Assembly (NCBI GenBank): GCA_003151375.1
Contig: PLXI01000108.1
Location: forward strand, 6,860 to 21,365
DNA length: 14,506 nucleotides
Origin: Hyphomicrobiales bacterium
GTDB lineage: Bacteria; Pseudomonadota; Alphaproteobacteria; Rhizobiales; Aestuariivirgaceae
Direction: 5' to 3'
Part shown: piece after piece, positions 5,037 through 13,550 of the stretch
How the letters are laid out: each line of letters opens with the position of its first letter
How positions within the stretch are numbered: position 1 is the stretch's first letter
Notes under the pieces: model-generated
The model's input: only the letters and a program-made list of their open reading frames with translations
Database searches by the model: none
Told to the model about the DNA's origin: nothing
Program-made: the position numbers and the translations under genes

Positions 5037-7330
5037 TTTTTGGTTCCAGCCCCGGTCAAGCCATTCGCTTCTGCCACGGCAATAGCAGAAATATTCATCA
5101 CGCCGCGCGCCGTGACTGAGCCGGTGAGAATATGCGCAGGCTTTCTGGTGCCCAGCAAGATTGGGCCCACAGCCAGAGAGTCACCAAACACTTTGATCGC
5201 CTGATATGCGATGTTGGCGGAGGACAAATCCGGCATCACCAAGAGATTGGCTTCACCTTTCAGTTGCGAATGTTGCAATTTCTTTTCGCGCACTTCTTCA
5301 ATCAGCGCCGTGTTGAGGCGCATCTCACCATCAATTTCCAATTTCGGCTGTTGCATGCGGATGAGGCCGAGAGCGGTTTGCATTTTGGCGGCGGGTGCTG
5401 ATTCATGATCGCCAAAATCGGAATGCGAAACCAAAGCCACTTTGGCAGAAATGCCAAAACGTTTTAGATGTTCAACACAAAGCTTCACGGTTTCGGCGAT
5501 GGCTTCTGGCGACGGTTGAAGTTGCACATGCGTATCGGCCAAAAACACAATGCCACGCGAGGTTATCATCAAACTCATGGCGGAAAATTCTTTCACGCCA
5601 GGCGCAAGGCCGATAATATCTTGAATGACGCGCAGTTTGGAGCGGTAGCGCCCTTCAAGACCGCAGATCATGGCATCAGCATCGCCGCGGTGCAAAGCAA
5701 GAGCCGCAATCACGGTTGTATTGGTGCGTACCAAGGCGCGTGCGGCGTCCAGTGTCACGCCCTTGCGGCCCGCCACATCAACATAACTCTGAACATAATC
5801 ACGGTAACGCGGATCATCTTCCGGATTGGTGATTTGAAAATCCTTGCCCGGTATAATTGACAGGCCATAGCGCTTCAGGCGTTGGTCAATCACTGCCGGA
5901 CGGCCGATCAATATGGGCTTGGCCATTTGTTCTTCAATCAGGGCCTGCGCAGCACGTAACACGCGCTCATCTTCGCCATCAGCAAAGATTACGCGAACCG
6001 GGGCCTTGCGCGCGATGTGATAAATCTCGCGCATGATGAAGCCGGATTTGAACACAAAGCGTTGCAGCTTGTCGGCATAAGCATCCATATCGGCAATGGG
6101 GCGGGTGGCCACGCCAGTATCCATCGCAGCCTTGGCCACGGCTGGTGCGATGCGCAAAATCAAACGCGGATCAAACGGTGATGGGATCAACTGATCTTTG
6201 CCGAACAGCCGCGCCTCGCCGCCGTAAGCTCTGGCCACAACATCTGATGGAGCTTCACGCGCCAAGCCTGCGATGGCTTCAATGGCGGCGCGTTTCATTT
6301 CCTCATTGATGGTGGTGGCGCCCACATCAAGTGCACCGCGAAAAATATAAGGAAAGCACAAAACATTATTCACTTGGTTGGGATAATCAGACCGGCCCGT
6401 GCAGATATAAGCATCGGGGCGAAGTTTAGCTGCCACTTCCGGCATGATCTCTGGATTGGGATTAGCCAAAGCCAGAATGAGCGGGCTTTTGGCCAGCTTC
6501 TTTAGCATATCCTCTTTCAACACACCTGCAGCCGAAAGCCCCAAGAAAATATCAGTACCATCAATCACCTCGGCCAAAGTGCGGGCTTTGGTTTCCTGCG
6601 CGAATTTTTCTTTCCACGGGTCCATCAACACATTGCGGCCCTTGAACACAACACCTTCCAAATCGGTGACCCAAATGTTTTTGGGGTTGGCCCCAATGGC
6701 CACAAGTTGATTGAGACAGGCCAGTGCCGCTGCACCTGCGCCAGAAGCCACAATTTTTACTTTGCCGATTTTCTTTTTTGCCAAAGTGAGCGCGTTGGTG
6801 ACAGCAGCGGCTACGATAACCGCGGTTCCATGTTGATCATCATGAAACACCGGAATTTTCATGCGCTCGCGCAAGCGGCGTTCAACTTCAAAACATTCTG
6901 GCGCTTTAATATCTTCCAGATTGATGCCGCCGAAGGTTGGCTCCAATGCCGCAATGGCGTGAACCAATTCGTCCACCGTGGTGGGCGAGACTTCAATATC
7001 AAAGCAATCAATGTCAGCAAACTTTTTGAAGAGAACCGCTTTGCCTTCCATCACCGGCTTGGCCGCCAAGGGGCCAATATTGCCCAAGCCCAAAACCGCC
7101 GTGCCGTTGGTAACCACGCCGACGAGATTGCCGCGCGCGGTATATTTGGCGGCCAAAGATGGATCAGCGTGAATAGCTTCGGACACCGCCGCAACACCGG
7201 GCGAATAAGCCAGTGCCAGATCACGCTGGTTGGCCAGCGGCTTGGTGGCCCGAATTTCAAGTTTTCCGGCCCTGCCCTGCTCATGATAAGCGAGGGAGCC
7301 TTTGCGGATATCATTGCTTTGTTCAGACAT
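5033..7330 (-). CDS. maeB: NADP-dependent malic enzyme, MaeB type (with phosphotransacetylase-like C-terminal domain)
   Basis: This 765-residue cytoplasmic enzyme decarboxylates malate to pyruvate, making NADPH. The N-terminal malic enzyme part (about 1-430) shows LAYSPGVA (Tyr42), the GKAVLFKKFADID stretch with the expected catalytic lysine near 97, the metal-binding INLEDIKAPECFE (Glu139, Asp140), VFHDDQHGTA (161-170), a nucleotide-binding loop GAGAAA (197-202) and ALANPNPEI (287-295). From about 441 to the end is a phosphotransacetylase-like domain, which in MaeB enzymes is regulatory (acetyl-CoA) rather than active. The ATG at 7330 is chosen over an in-frame TTG at 7342 because GAAGG lies five bases before the ATG. 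The gap to soxG is only 33 bases without a visible hairpin, and the 3' end overlaps the acetyltransferase start, so it probably shares transcripts with both neighbours. Confidence 0.96.
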   Translation of the reverse strand: MSEQSNDIRKGSLAYHEQGRAGKLEIRATKPLANQRDLALAYSPGVAAVSEAIHADPSLAAKYTARGNLVGVVTNGTAVLGLGNIGPLAAKPVMEGKAVLFKKFADIDCFDIEVSPTTVDELVHAIAALEPTFGGINLEDIKAPECFEVERRLRERMKIPVFHDDQHGTAVIVAAAVTNALTLAKKKIGKVKIVASGAGAAALACLNQLVAIGANPKNIWVTDLEGVVFKGRNVLMDPWKEKFAQETKARTLAEVIDGTDIFLGLSAAGVLKEDMLKKLAKSPLILALANPNPEIMPEVAAKLRPDAYICTGRSDYPNQVNNVLCFPYIFRGALDVGATTINEEMKRAAIEAIAGLAREAPSDVVARAYGGEARLFGKDQLIPSPFDPRLILRIAPAVAKAAMDTGVATRPIADMDAYADKLQRFVFKSGFIMREIYHIARKAPVRVIFADGEDERVLRAAQALIEEQMAKPILIGRPAVIDQRLKRYGLSIIPGKDFQITNPEDDPRYRDYVQSYVDVAGRKGVTLDAARALVRTNTTVIAALALHRGDADAMICGLEGRYRSKLRVIQDIIGLAPGVKEFSAMSLMITSRGIVFLADTHVQLQPSPEAIAETVKLCVEHLKRFGISAKVALVSHSDFGDHESAPAAKMQTALGLIRMQQPKLEIDGEMRLNTALIEEVREKKLQHSQLKGEANLLVMPDLSSANIAYQAIKVFGDSLAVGPILLGTRKPAHILTGSVTARGVMNISAIAVAEANGLTGAGTKK

Positions 7331-7335
7331 GGGGG

Positions 7336-7340
7336 CCTTC
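7336..7340 (-). promoter_or_regulatory. Ribosome binding site that sets the maeB start at 7330
   Basis: GAAGG on the minus strand, five bases before the ATG. It overlaps the sequence that the alternative TTG start at 7342 would translate, arguing against that start. Confidence 0.55.
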
Positions 7341-7363
7341 AAATCATGAGTGGAGTTGTGAGA

Positions 7364-7858
7364 TTAGCGCAATCCTGCCGCTGCATCCACCAGCCAATCC
7401 CATAGGTTTTGGGCAAAGCTGCGCAATCCATAGATGTGGTAAACACCACCTGGCAAAGCATGGATAAGAACAGGAGTGTGGTGAATTGCGGTTTGGGCAA
7501 AGGCATTGACACCAAAAGCAGCGGGTGAAAAATCAACCGCCGCCACGGCGCCAAGCAGAACTGGTGCTTTTGGGCCGGTCACTTCAATGCGGGCGCGGCC
7601 AGAGGAAAGCGCTGTCGCGGCACAGTTTCGCGTTTCAATCACCGGACCGAGGACGAGAACTTGGTTAGGGCCGTTACGGAAAAATGTATTTCTATTGGCT
7701 TGAAGTGAGTGGCCGAAATCCGGCATTTCGCCCACTTCACGGCGCAAACTGATGGCAGAGCCTGCATAAAGTGTCAGCGTAAAATCCGGCGCTTCACGAA
7801 GGGAAATCCCATCAGCGTCAAAAGCGGCTCGCCCCAATGGTGATCTGGCGTCAAGCAT
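7364..7858 (-). CDS. soxG: Sarcosine oxidase gamma subunit
   Basis: This 164-residue protein is the gamma subunit of heterotetrameric sarcosine oxidase, a distant relative of the folate-binding aminomethyltransferase fold. Identification rests on the opening RSPLGRAAF (5-13), a mid-region NQVLVLGP stretch, and a C-terminal block with HHTPVLIHALPGGVYHIYGLRSFAQNLWDWL, together with its place directly after soxA. The ATG at 7858 is preferred to an upstream start at 7963 that would add 35 residues read from within soxA; GAGG in a GGAGGAACGAGG stretch stands four bases before the ATG. It overlaps the end of soxA by eight bases, which implies coupled translation. It is the last sox gene; maeB follows. 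Confidence 0.9.
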   Translation of the reverse strand: MLDARSPLGRAAFDADGISLREAPDFTLTLYAGSAISLRREVGEMPDFGHSLQANRNTFFRNGPNQVLVLGPVIETRNCAATALSSGRARIEVTGPKAPVLLGAVAAVDFSPAAFGVNAFAQTAIHHTPVLIHALPGGVYHIYGLRSFAQNLWDWLVDAAAGLR

Positions 7859-10733
7859 GCAGCCTCGTTCCTCCACGATCAATGAAATGAGGTGACACCA
7901 AGCGCAGGCGTACAGTTTCATTTTTAAGTGGGAAGACGGCAACAATTTCGCGGTTTTCAACAATCATATCGCCTTGGAAAAAGCCAAGCCCGATAATCAT
8001 ATTCAAATCCGTGCTCCAAGTGACTGACGTAACATGGCCGCGGCCATGGCCAGTGACCTTATCATCCGCTGCAAAGAGAATGGCACCACCGCGTAATTTC
8101 TTGTCAGGCTCCATCAGTTCCAAGCCCACAAGCCGTGGGCGCTGCGGTGATTGTAATTCCGCACGGTGGCGCAGAACTTCGCCCACGTATGATTTTTTGT
8201 TGGAGGCCATTTTGCCAAGGCCCACATCATCAAGGCTTACGCGCTTGTCCATTTCAGGTGAGGCGATGTGGCCCTTTTCAATGCGCAACGCGGCCAGCGC
8301 TTCAAGGCCATAAGGCTTGATGCCTTGAGGCTCTCCAGCTTTCAACACACGCTCCCAAAGTGCCTGGGTGTAAGCGGCGGGGCAGTGGAGTTCATAACCA
8401 AGCTCACCTGAGAATGACATGCGCAGCACCCGCACTTGAACATCTTGCAGTTTGAATTGCTTCACGGCCATATGCGCCAAGCCTGTGTTTGACACATCTT
8501 CGTTGAGAAAAACCTGCGCCAAAACTTCACGCGCCTTGGGGCCAGAGAGCGCCATAGCACCAAATTCATCGGTTACCGATGTGACATGAACGGATAAATC
8601 CCGCCACTGCGTTTGCAACAGAAATTCCATCCAACTCATCACGTCGCCGGCGTTGGCCGTTGTGGTCGTCACATAAAACTGCGTGGGAGCGATGCGCGCC
8701 ACTGTGCCATCATCAAACAGCAAGCCATCATCATTCAACATCGCGCCATAGCGCACGCGACCCACGCTCAAGCTCTCAAGATTGTTGACGTAGAGCCTAT
8801 TCAAAAATTCTAACGCATCTTTGCCCTGCACATCAATTTTACCAAGGCTTGATACATCGCTGAGGCCAACGGCGTGGCGTACCACTTCCATTTCCTTGCG
8901 GTAGGCTTCTTCGACAGTGGCTCCCGCCCAAGCATAAAACCAAGCGCGTTTCCGCAGGCCCGCTTCGATGAAAGTGGCTCCGTTTATGCGGTGCCAATCA
9001 TGCAAAGGCGAAAGTCTTGTCGGCCTAAAATGCGGGCCAACTGAGCGCCCTGCAATTTGGCCAATCAGAAACGGTGTGTAAGGCGGACGGAAAGTGGTCA
9101 TCGCCGGGCCTTCAACCATCGCCAAAGCATTGGCATTGGAAGTTTTGCCTTGGTCGGTGCCCATGCCCAAAGTGGTGTAGCGCTTTAAATGTTCGGGGTT
9201 GGAATAGCCTTCGTCCAGCGCTTGTTTCACATCCTTGGCCGTAACATCGCCTTGAAAATCGACAAAGGCCTCACGGCTTTGGGTGGTGGGCTTTGAGGCT
9301 ATGATGGCATAGATGTGATCGGGCTTAAGGACGGGCAATGTTGTTGGCGCAGGCATGCCTTTGATGCCAAGCAAAACCAAAGCGGCCTGCGCCTTGGCGT
9401 CGCCTTCGCGCAGCGCGGCGTTGATGCCGAAGGTGCCATTACAAGCGCCCGCCGCAAAATGACTCGGCACTAAAGCGCCCGGAACGTGTGCTGCGATGGC
9501 CTCTTGCCACACAGGCTTGCTGCCTTGATGCGCAGTGAGGTGGAGCGTGGGGCTCCAGCCGCCGCTCATACCTAGCGCATCACAAGGCAAAGTGAGATTG
9601 GTTTTGCCCGTGATGGTGACGGAATCCAATACCGGAGCGCCATGCGTGGCCTTGATGGTGCTGCCAGTGATGACAGCGATGCCAGCGACTGCTGCACGGT
9701 CAAGCGCGTGGCCAGAAATTACGCTACGCTCATCCACCAAGAAAACCTCAACGCCTTTGCTGGCAAGATCAATGGCTGAATCATAAGCGCTGTCATTATT
9801 CGTGGCGATGATGAGGCGCGAGGCGGGCACAATGGCAAAGCGGTTGGCATAGGTTTGCAAAGCTGAGGCCAGCATAACACCGGGTCTGTCATTGCCATCA
9901 AACAACATGGGGCGTTCAGTGGCGCCGGTTGCAAATATAATCGTCCGTGCACGGATTGAATGCGTATCATCGCCAACAGCGACAACTGCAAGGTCGCCAT
10001 CATAAATGCCCTTAACGGTGGCGTTGGTGAGGAGGCGAATGTTAGAATTGCCTTGCAAAGCTTCAAGCGCTGCCTTGCGCCATTCAGCTTGAGCTGCATA
10101 GGCCGATGATAGCGTGCTGCCACCCAAGATAAAATCCTGTTCGGCCAAGATGACATTAGCACCCGCTTGGGCCGCAGTTAATGCAGCGCTTAAGCCAGCG
10201 GGCCCGGAACCCACAACCAAAACGTCGCAGAAGCTGTTCGCAGTATCATGGCGCAGAGTGCTTTTTGCGGTGGAGGTTTTGCCCAAGCCAGCAGCGCGGC
10301 GGATGAACTTCTCATAGAACATCCAAGCCTTGCGGCCCGGGCTTTTGAAGGTCTTGTAATAAAAGCCAGCACCAATAAAAGCAGCGAAAGTTTGATTGAT
10401 TGCGCCAAAATCAAAATGTTTGGAAGGCCAAGCATTTTGGGTTTTAGCTTTCAACCCATCGGCCAACTCAATTTGCGTGGCCGGAAGGTTGGGAATTTGA
10501 GTTCCCTTCTTGCCAATCGTGAGAAGCGCATTGGGTTCTTCAGCACCGGCCGCTATAAGCCCACGCGGCCGGTGATATTTGAAACTGCGGCCCAGCACGA
10601 TTTTATTTGCCGCCAACAAAGCCGAAGCAAATGTATCGCCGCCAAAGCCGTGCACGCGCACACCATCAAGGCGGGCGGAAAGTTTCACATTGCGGTCAAT
10701 CATTCCGCCTTCAGGCAAGCGTTTGAACGTCAT
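7851..10733 (-). CDS. soxA: Sarcosine oxidase alpha subunit
   Basis: A 960-residue alpha subunit of the cytoplasmic heterotetrameric sarcosine oxidase, which oxidatively demethylates sarcosine to glycine and passes the one-carbon unit to tetrahydrofolate. The N-terminal ferredoxin-like fold (about 15-100, no cluster cysteines) contains FKYHRPRGLI (51-60) and EEPNALL. A nucleotide-binding domain follows with GSGPAG (175-180), the ATGATERP stretch (268-275), NDRPGVML (281-288), TNNDSAY (311-317) and GGWSPTLH (391-398). KRYTTLGMGTDQGKTSN (517-533) leads into the C-terminal folate-binding aminomethyltransferase domain (about 575-955), with VGLSDVSSLGKIDVQG (622-637). It is slightly short for the family: the stretch between about 237 and 262 looks compact. 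The ATG overlaps the soxD stop (ATGA), and the stop overlaps soxG by eight bases. Confidence 0.96.
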   Translation of the reverse strand: MTFKRLPEGGMIDRNVKLSARLDGVRVHGFGGDTFASALLAANKIVLGRSFKYHRPRGLIAAGAEEPNALLTIGKKGTQIPNLPATQIELADGLKAKTQNAWPSKHFDFGAINQTFAAFIGAGFYYKTFKSPGRKAWMFYEKFIRRAAGLGKTSTAKSTLRHDTANSFCDVLVVGSGPAGLSAALTAAQAGANVILAEQDFILGGSTLSSAYAAQAEWRKAALEALQGNSNIRLLTNATVKGIYDGDLAVVAVGDDTHSIRARTIIFATGATERPMLFDGNDRPGVMLASALQTYANRFAIVPASRLIIATNNDSAYDSAIDLASKGVEVFLVDERSVISGHALDRAAVAGIAVITGSTIKATHGAPVLDSVTITGKTNLTLPCDALGMSGGWSPTLHLTAHQGSKPVWQEAIAAHVPGALVPSHFAAGACNGTFGINAALREGDAKAQAALVLLGIKGMPAPTTLPVLKPDHIYAIIASKPTTQSREAFVDFQGDVTAKDVKQALDEGYSNPEHLKRYTTLGMGTDQGKTSNANALAMVEGPAMTTFRPPYTPFLIGQIAGRSVGPHFRPTRLSPLHDWHRINGATFIEAGLRKRAWFYAWAGATVEEAYRKEMEVVRHAVGLSDVSSLGKIDVQGKDALEFLNRLYVNNLESLSVGRVRYGAMLNDDGLLFDDGTVARIAPTQFYVTTTTANAGDVMSWMEFLLQTQWRDLSVHVTSVTDEFGAMALSGPKAREVLAQVFLNEDVSNTGLAHMAVKQFKLQDVQVRVLRMSFSGELGYELHCPAAYTQALWERVLKAGEPQGIKPYGLEALAALRIEKGHIASPEMDKRVSLDDVGLGKMASNKKSYVGEVLRHRAELQSPQRPRLVGLELMEPDKKLRGGAILFAADDKVTGHGRGHVTSVTWSTDLNMIIGLGFFQGDMIVENREIVAVFPLKNETVRLRLVSPHFIDRGGTRLHA

Positions 10734-10975
10734 TGCTCCATCCCCAGAATTTCATTGGTGGAGGTGTCGCGTTTCAGTTTGAACCATTGGCGGCAACCTA
10801 AAGTGTGTTGCCAATATTCAACATGTGGGCCTTTGGGATTTTCAAATACGAAAACATAATCGCCCCAAGTTTTAGCACCTTTGCTGCCATGGGCGGGCCT
10901 AGCCTTAGAGGCATCTCCGCCATAGGTGAATTCACCCAAATCTCTTTCACCGCAATAGGGACATGGGATTCTCAT
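10730..10975 (-). CDS. soxD: Sarcosine oxidase delta subunit (zinc-binding)
   Basis: This 81-residue delta subunit carries the structural zinc site of heterotetrameric sarcosine oxidase. CPYCGERD (5-12) and HTLGC (57-61) supply Cys5, Cys8, His57 and Cys61, matching the known three-Cys/one-His ligand set. EFTYGGDA, the WGDYVF block and the W-x-HTLGCRQWFKLKRDT C-terminal region are typical of the family. GAGGGA lies about nine bases before the ATG. It overlaps soxB upstream and soxA downstream, each by four bases (ATGA), in the usual soxB-soxD-soxA order. Confidence 0.96.
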   Translation of the reverse strand: MRIPCPYCGERDLGEFTYGGDASKARPAHGSKGAKTWGDYVFVFENPKGPHVEYWQHTLGCRQWFKLKRDTSTNEILGMEQ

Positions 10976-12231
10976 TGGCGATAATCCCTCAAGCCCGTGC
11001 CATGTTCATCCAGTGCTGCGCCGTTCATCAAACGATCAAGTTCATAGCCTTTGTTAAGTTCATGGGCCTCGTTCATTGCAATAGTATGTGCAAAAGTGAG
11101 ACCGGAAGCAGGTGTTGCCTTGAAGCCTTGATAACACCAACCGCCATTGAGATAGAGTCCGTCCACCGGTGTGGTGCAGATGAAAGGCGATCCATCTGGC
11201 GTCATATCTTGAATGCCCGCCCAATGGCGCAACAGCCGAAGCCGCGCCATAAACGGAATGAGCGTGACGGCGCATTCCATGATCTCTTTGACTTTGGTGA
11301 ACTGGCCGCGCTGAGTGTAATTATTGAAGCCATCAATATGGCCGCCAAACACCATACCGCCTTTGTCTGATTGCGAAAGATAAAATAATTCCGCACCCCA
11401 GCTTACAACATGATGCACCATGGGTTTGACTGGTTCAGTCACAAAAGCTTGCAGCAAATGGCTTTCGACTGGAAGCTTGAGGCCCGCCATGCGCGCCACA
11501 TGCGAGGAATGGCCAGCAACGGCAATGCCGATTTTATCGGAAAGAATTTTGCCGCGGGAGGTTTGAACGCCGGTAACCCTATTGCCGGATTTCAAAATTC
11601 CGGTGACTTCACAATTCTCGATTATGTCCACGCCAAGTGCAGATGCCGCACGCGCATAACCCCAGGCAACCGCATCATGGCGCACGGTGCCAGCGCGTGG
11701 TTGAAGAAGCCCGCCCCAAATCGGAAAGCGTGCCTCTTTGGAAAAATCCAAGTAAGGCAGTTCTTTCTCAACTTCTTTGCGGTCAAACAATTCAGCATCA
11801 ATGCCGTTCAGCCGCATGGTGTTACCGCGCCTGGCAAGGCCGTCCATCTGGCCGGGTGAAACACCGATGACCATTTGGCCACGGTGCGACACCATAAGAT
11901 TAAAGCCAAGTTCTTGAGAAAGGCCTTCCCACATCTGCATCGATTTTTCAAAAAAGGCGGTGTTGGCACCCAGCATATAATTCGAGCGAATGATGGTGGT
12001 GTTGCGGCCCACATTGCCCGAACCGATGTATGATTTCTCTAACACCGCGATGTTTTTTACACCGTGGTTTTTGGCCAGATAATAAGCCGTGGCCAACCCA
12101 TGCCCGCCACCGCCGATAATGATAATGTCATAATTGGGCTTGGGTTCAGCCTTGCGCCAAGCCTCAGGCCAAACTGTTTCAGGCCACAAGGCATGTTTCA
12201 AAATCGAAAAAACTGAATAACCTTTGGCCAT
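10972..12231 (-). CDS. soxB: Sarcosine oxidase beta subunit (flavoprotein)
   Basis: This 419-residue beta subunit holds the flavins of heterotetrameric sarcosine oxidase and carries out amine oxidation. The FAD-binding motif IIIIGGGGHGLATAYYLAK (36-54) is followed by GRNTTIIRSNY (75-85) and RHDAVAWG (184-191); His185 is the likely covalent FMN attachment residue by comparison with the RHDAVAWG histidine of characterised enzymes. Substrate-domain signatures include FVTEPVKP, LSQSDKGGMVFGG and GLYLNGGWCYQGFKATPASG near the C terminus. The N terminus (SVFSILKHALWPETVW...) is somewhat longer than I remember for other SoxB proteins. ATG 12231 is preferred to TTG 12237, as protein similarity begins around YSVFS, but neither has a good Shine-Dalgarno. 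The MFS gene ends 18 bases upstream. Confidence 0.96.
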   Translation of the reverse strand: MAKGYSVFSILKHALWPETVWPEAWRKAEPKPNYDIIIIGGGGHGLATAYYLAKNHGVKNIAVLEKSYIGSGNVGRNTTIIRSNYMLGANTAFFEKSMQMWEGLSQELGFNLMVSHRGQMVIGVSPGQMDGLARRGNTMRLNGIDAELFDRKEVEKELPYLDFSKEARFPIWGGLLQPRAGTVRHDAVAWGYARAASALGVDIIENCEVTGILKSGNRVTGVQTSRGKILSDKIGIAVAGHSSHVARMAGLKLPVESHLLQAFVTEPVKPMVHHVVSWGAELFYLSQSDKGGMVFGGHIDGFNNYTQRGQFTKVKEIMECAVTLIPFMARLRLLRHWAGIQDMTPDGSPFICTTPVDGLYLNGGWCYQGFKATPASGLTFAHTIAMNEAHELNKGYELDRLMNGAALDEHGTGLRDYRQ

Positions 12232-12249
12232 AGGCAAGGTTATGGAAGA

Positions 12250-13509
12250 TCAGTGAGCGGCTGGCAAGTCTGACGGCTTAATGGCTGAAACGGTGCGGCC
12301 CTTTTCGGCCCATTCGGTGATGAAAAAAGCGGTCAGCCCATAGATTACAAAGATCCCCGTTACTTGCGTCAGCGTGCCATCATAAAAGCGGCTGGCGAAA
12401 ATGCCCAGAGCAATGCCGATGCCTTGTGACATGAAGCCAGAAACCGCCGCTGCCATTCCGGCGATATGGCCCATAGGTTCCATCGCCATGGCATTAAAAT
12501 TGCCGAAGGTGAAGCCTGCTGAAAAGAACCACAGGCCAAACAGTGGCAACAAAAACACCAAGGGCGGCTGACCCGATGTCAACATGCACAGGGCAAGAAT
12601 TGCAAACCAGACGCTGACATAACCGATCATGGCCATGCGCGAGAGTTTTCTCATGCCAAGTTTTTGCACAAGGTTGCCATTCACAATCATAGCAGCGGCG
12701 ATGAAAACGGCACAGCTGCCAAATATAATCGGAAACCACGCGCCCATGTCATATTGATCGACATAAACGCGGCGGCAAATGGAAAGGTAAGATGTGAAGA
12801 TTCCGAATATGGCACCGATTGCCAAAGTGTAGGCCAATGAAATCCGGTTGCTGACCACCTCGCGAGCGGCACTCAGCAAGGCGGGGGCGGAAAATTGCCG
12901 GCGCTGGTCAACAGGCAAAGTTTCTTCCTGCCCTAGGCCCAGCCAGAGACCAGCGATCAATGCCATCACAGTAAGGCCATAGAAGATATAATGCCAATTG
13001 GCCAAGAGCATGACGGCTTGGCCAATGGAAGGCGCAATAATGGGCACGAGCATGAAAACCGACATCACGAAAGACATGATCTTTGCCATGGCCGCACCTT
13101 TGGCGCCATCACGCACCATTGCCAAAGCAACAATGCGCGGGCTGGCCACACCAAAGCCCTGGATGACGCGGCCCAAAAGCAAAATGGGGTATGACCAAGC
13201 CGTTGCACACAAAAGTGAGCCCACCACATAAATCACCAAGCCAATAAAAATTGTTGGCTTGCGGCCCAAGCTATCTGACATTGGGCCAAACACGGGAATA
13301 CCCACCATATTGCCGGCAAAGAACAACAAGACAATGAGGGCCTCATCACCCTTGGTGGTGGCATTTAATTGCGTTGCCATCAGGCCGATGGCTGGCAACA
13401 TCGTGTCAATTGACATGGCCATCAAAGCCGTCAACATCGCCACAAGGGCGATGAATCTAAATCCGGGTCCTTGATCTTCGGATTTAATTGAGGTCTTGGC
13501 AGCAGGCAT
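12250..13509 (-). CDS. MFS transporter, DHA1/Bcr-CflA-like
   Basis: This 419-residue inner membrane transporter has about twelve hydrophobic segments, the first near 18-40. The family is recognised from GPMSDSLGRKP (75-85, MFS motif A between helices 2 and 3), RVIQGFGVASPRIVALAMVRD (114-134, the helix-4 segment typical of Bcr/CflA) and VPIIAPSIG (motif C region). Bcr/CflA members are mostly proton-driven exporters of drugs or amino acid derivatives. The gene ends 18 bases before soxB, so the substrate may be related to sarcosine or another methylamine; this is inference. ATG 13509 is chosen over TTG 13527 because the membrane domain begins soon after; neither start has a convincing ribosome binding site. 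The P450 gene diverges 41 bases away. Confidence 0.9.
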   Translation of the reverse strand: MPAAKTSIKSEDQGPGFRFIALVAMLTALMAMSIDTMLPAIGLMATQLNATTKGDEALIVLLFFAGNMVGIPVFGPMSDSLGRKPTIFIGLVIYVVGSLLCATAWSYPILLLGRVIQGFGVASPRIVALAMVRDGAKGAAMAKIMSFVMSVFMLVPIIAPSIGQAVMLLANWHYIFYGLTVMALIAGLWLGLGQEETLPVDQRRQFSAPALLSAAREVVSNRISLAYTLAIGAIFGIFTSYLSICRRVYVDQYDMGAWFPIIFGSCAVFIAAAMIVNGNLVQKLGMRKLSRMAMIGYVSVWFAILALCMLTSGQPPLVFLLPLFGLWFFSAGFTFGNFNAMAMEPMGHIAGMAAAVSGFMSQGIGIALGIFASRFYDGTLTQVTGIFVIYGLTAFFITEWAEKGRTVSAIKPSDLPAAH

Positions 13510-13550
13510 ACGAGGCGATACTTTCAATAAAAGAGGACGCTCTATAGCCG
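13510..13550. promoter_or_regulatory. 41-base divergent gap between MFS and P450 genes
   Basis: Both starts lie at the edges of this gap, so at least one promoter must reach into the opposite gene or both overlap. GAGGA (13533-13537) is 13 bases before the P450 ATG, rather far for a ribosome binding site. A TATA-like TCTATA at 13541-13546 is too close to the P450 ATG to be a normal -10 for that gene. No clear operator palindrome is seen. Confidence 0.35.

Noticed and set aside
6707..7405. 232-residue plus-strand ORF opposite the maeB N terminus
   Set aside because: It is fully antisense to a strongly conserved malic enzyme, has no recognisable domain, and is explained by the codon bias of the real gene.
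7859..7963. Extended soxG start at 7963
   Set aside because: The extra 35 residues are read from within soxA and look unlike a subunit N terminus; ATG 7858 has a good ribosome binding site.
10248..10859. 203-residue plus-strand ORF opposite soxA and soxD
   Set aside because: It spans the end of soxD and the start of soxA in antisense, has no family resemblance, and both opposite genes are certain.
11410..11859. 149-residue plus-strand ORF opposite soxB
   Set aside because: It is antisense to conserved soxB sequence and has no recognised motifs.
13541..13546. TCTATA as the -10 box of the P450 gene
   Set aside because: Transcription would begin at or after the ATG, so it cannot serve as a normal promoter for the start at 13551.
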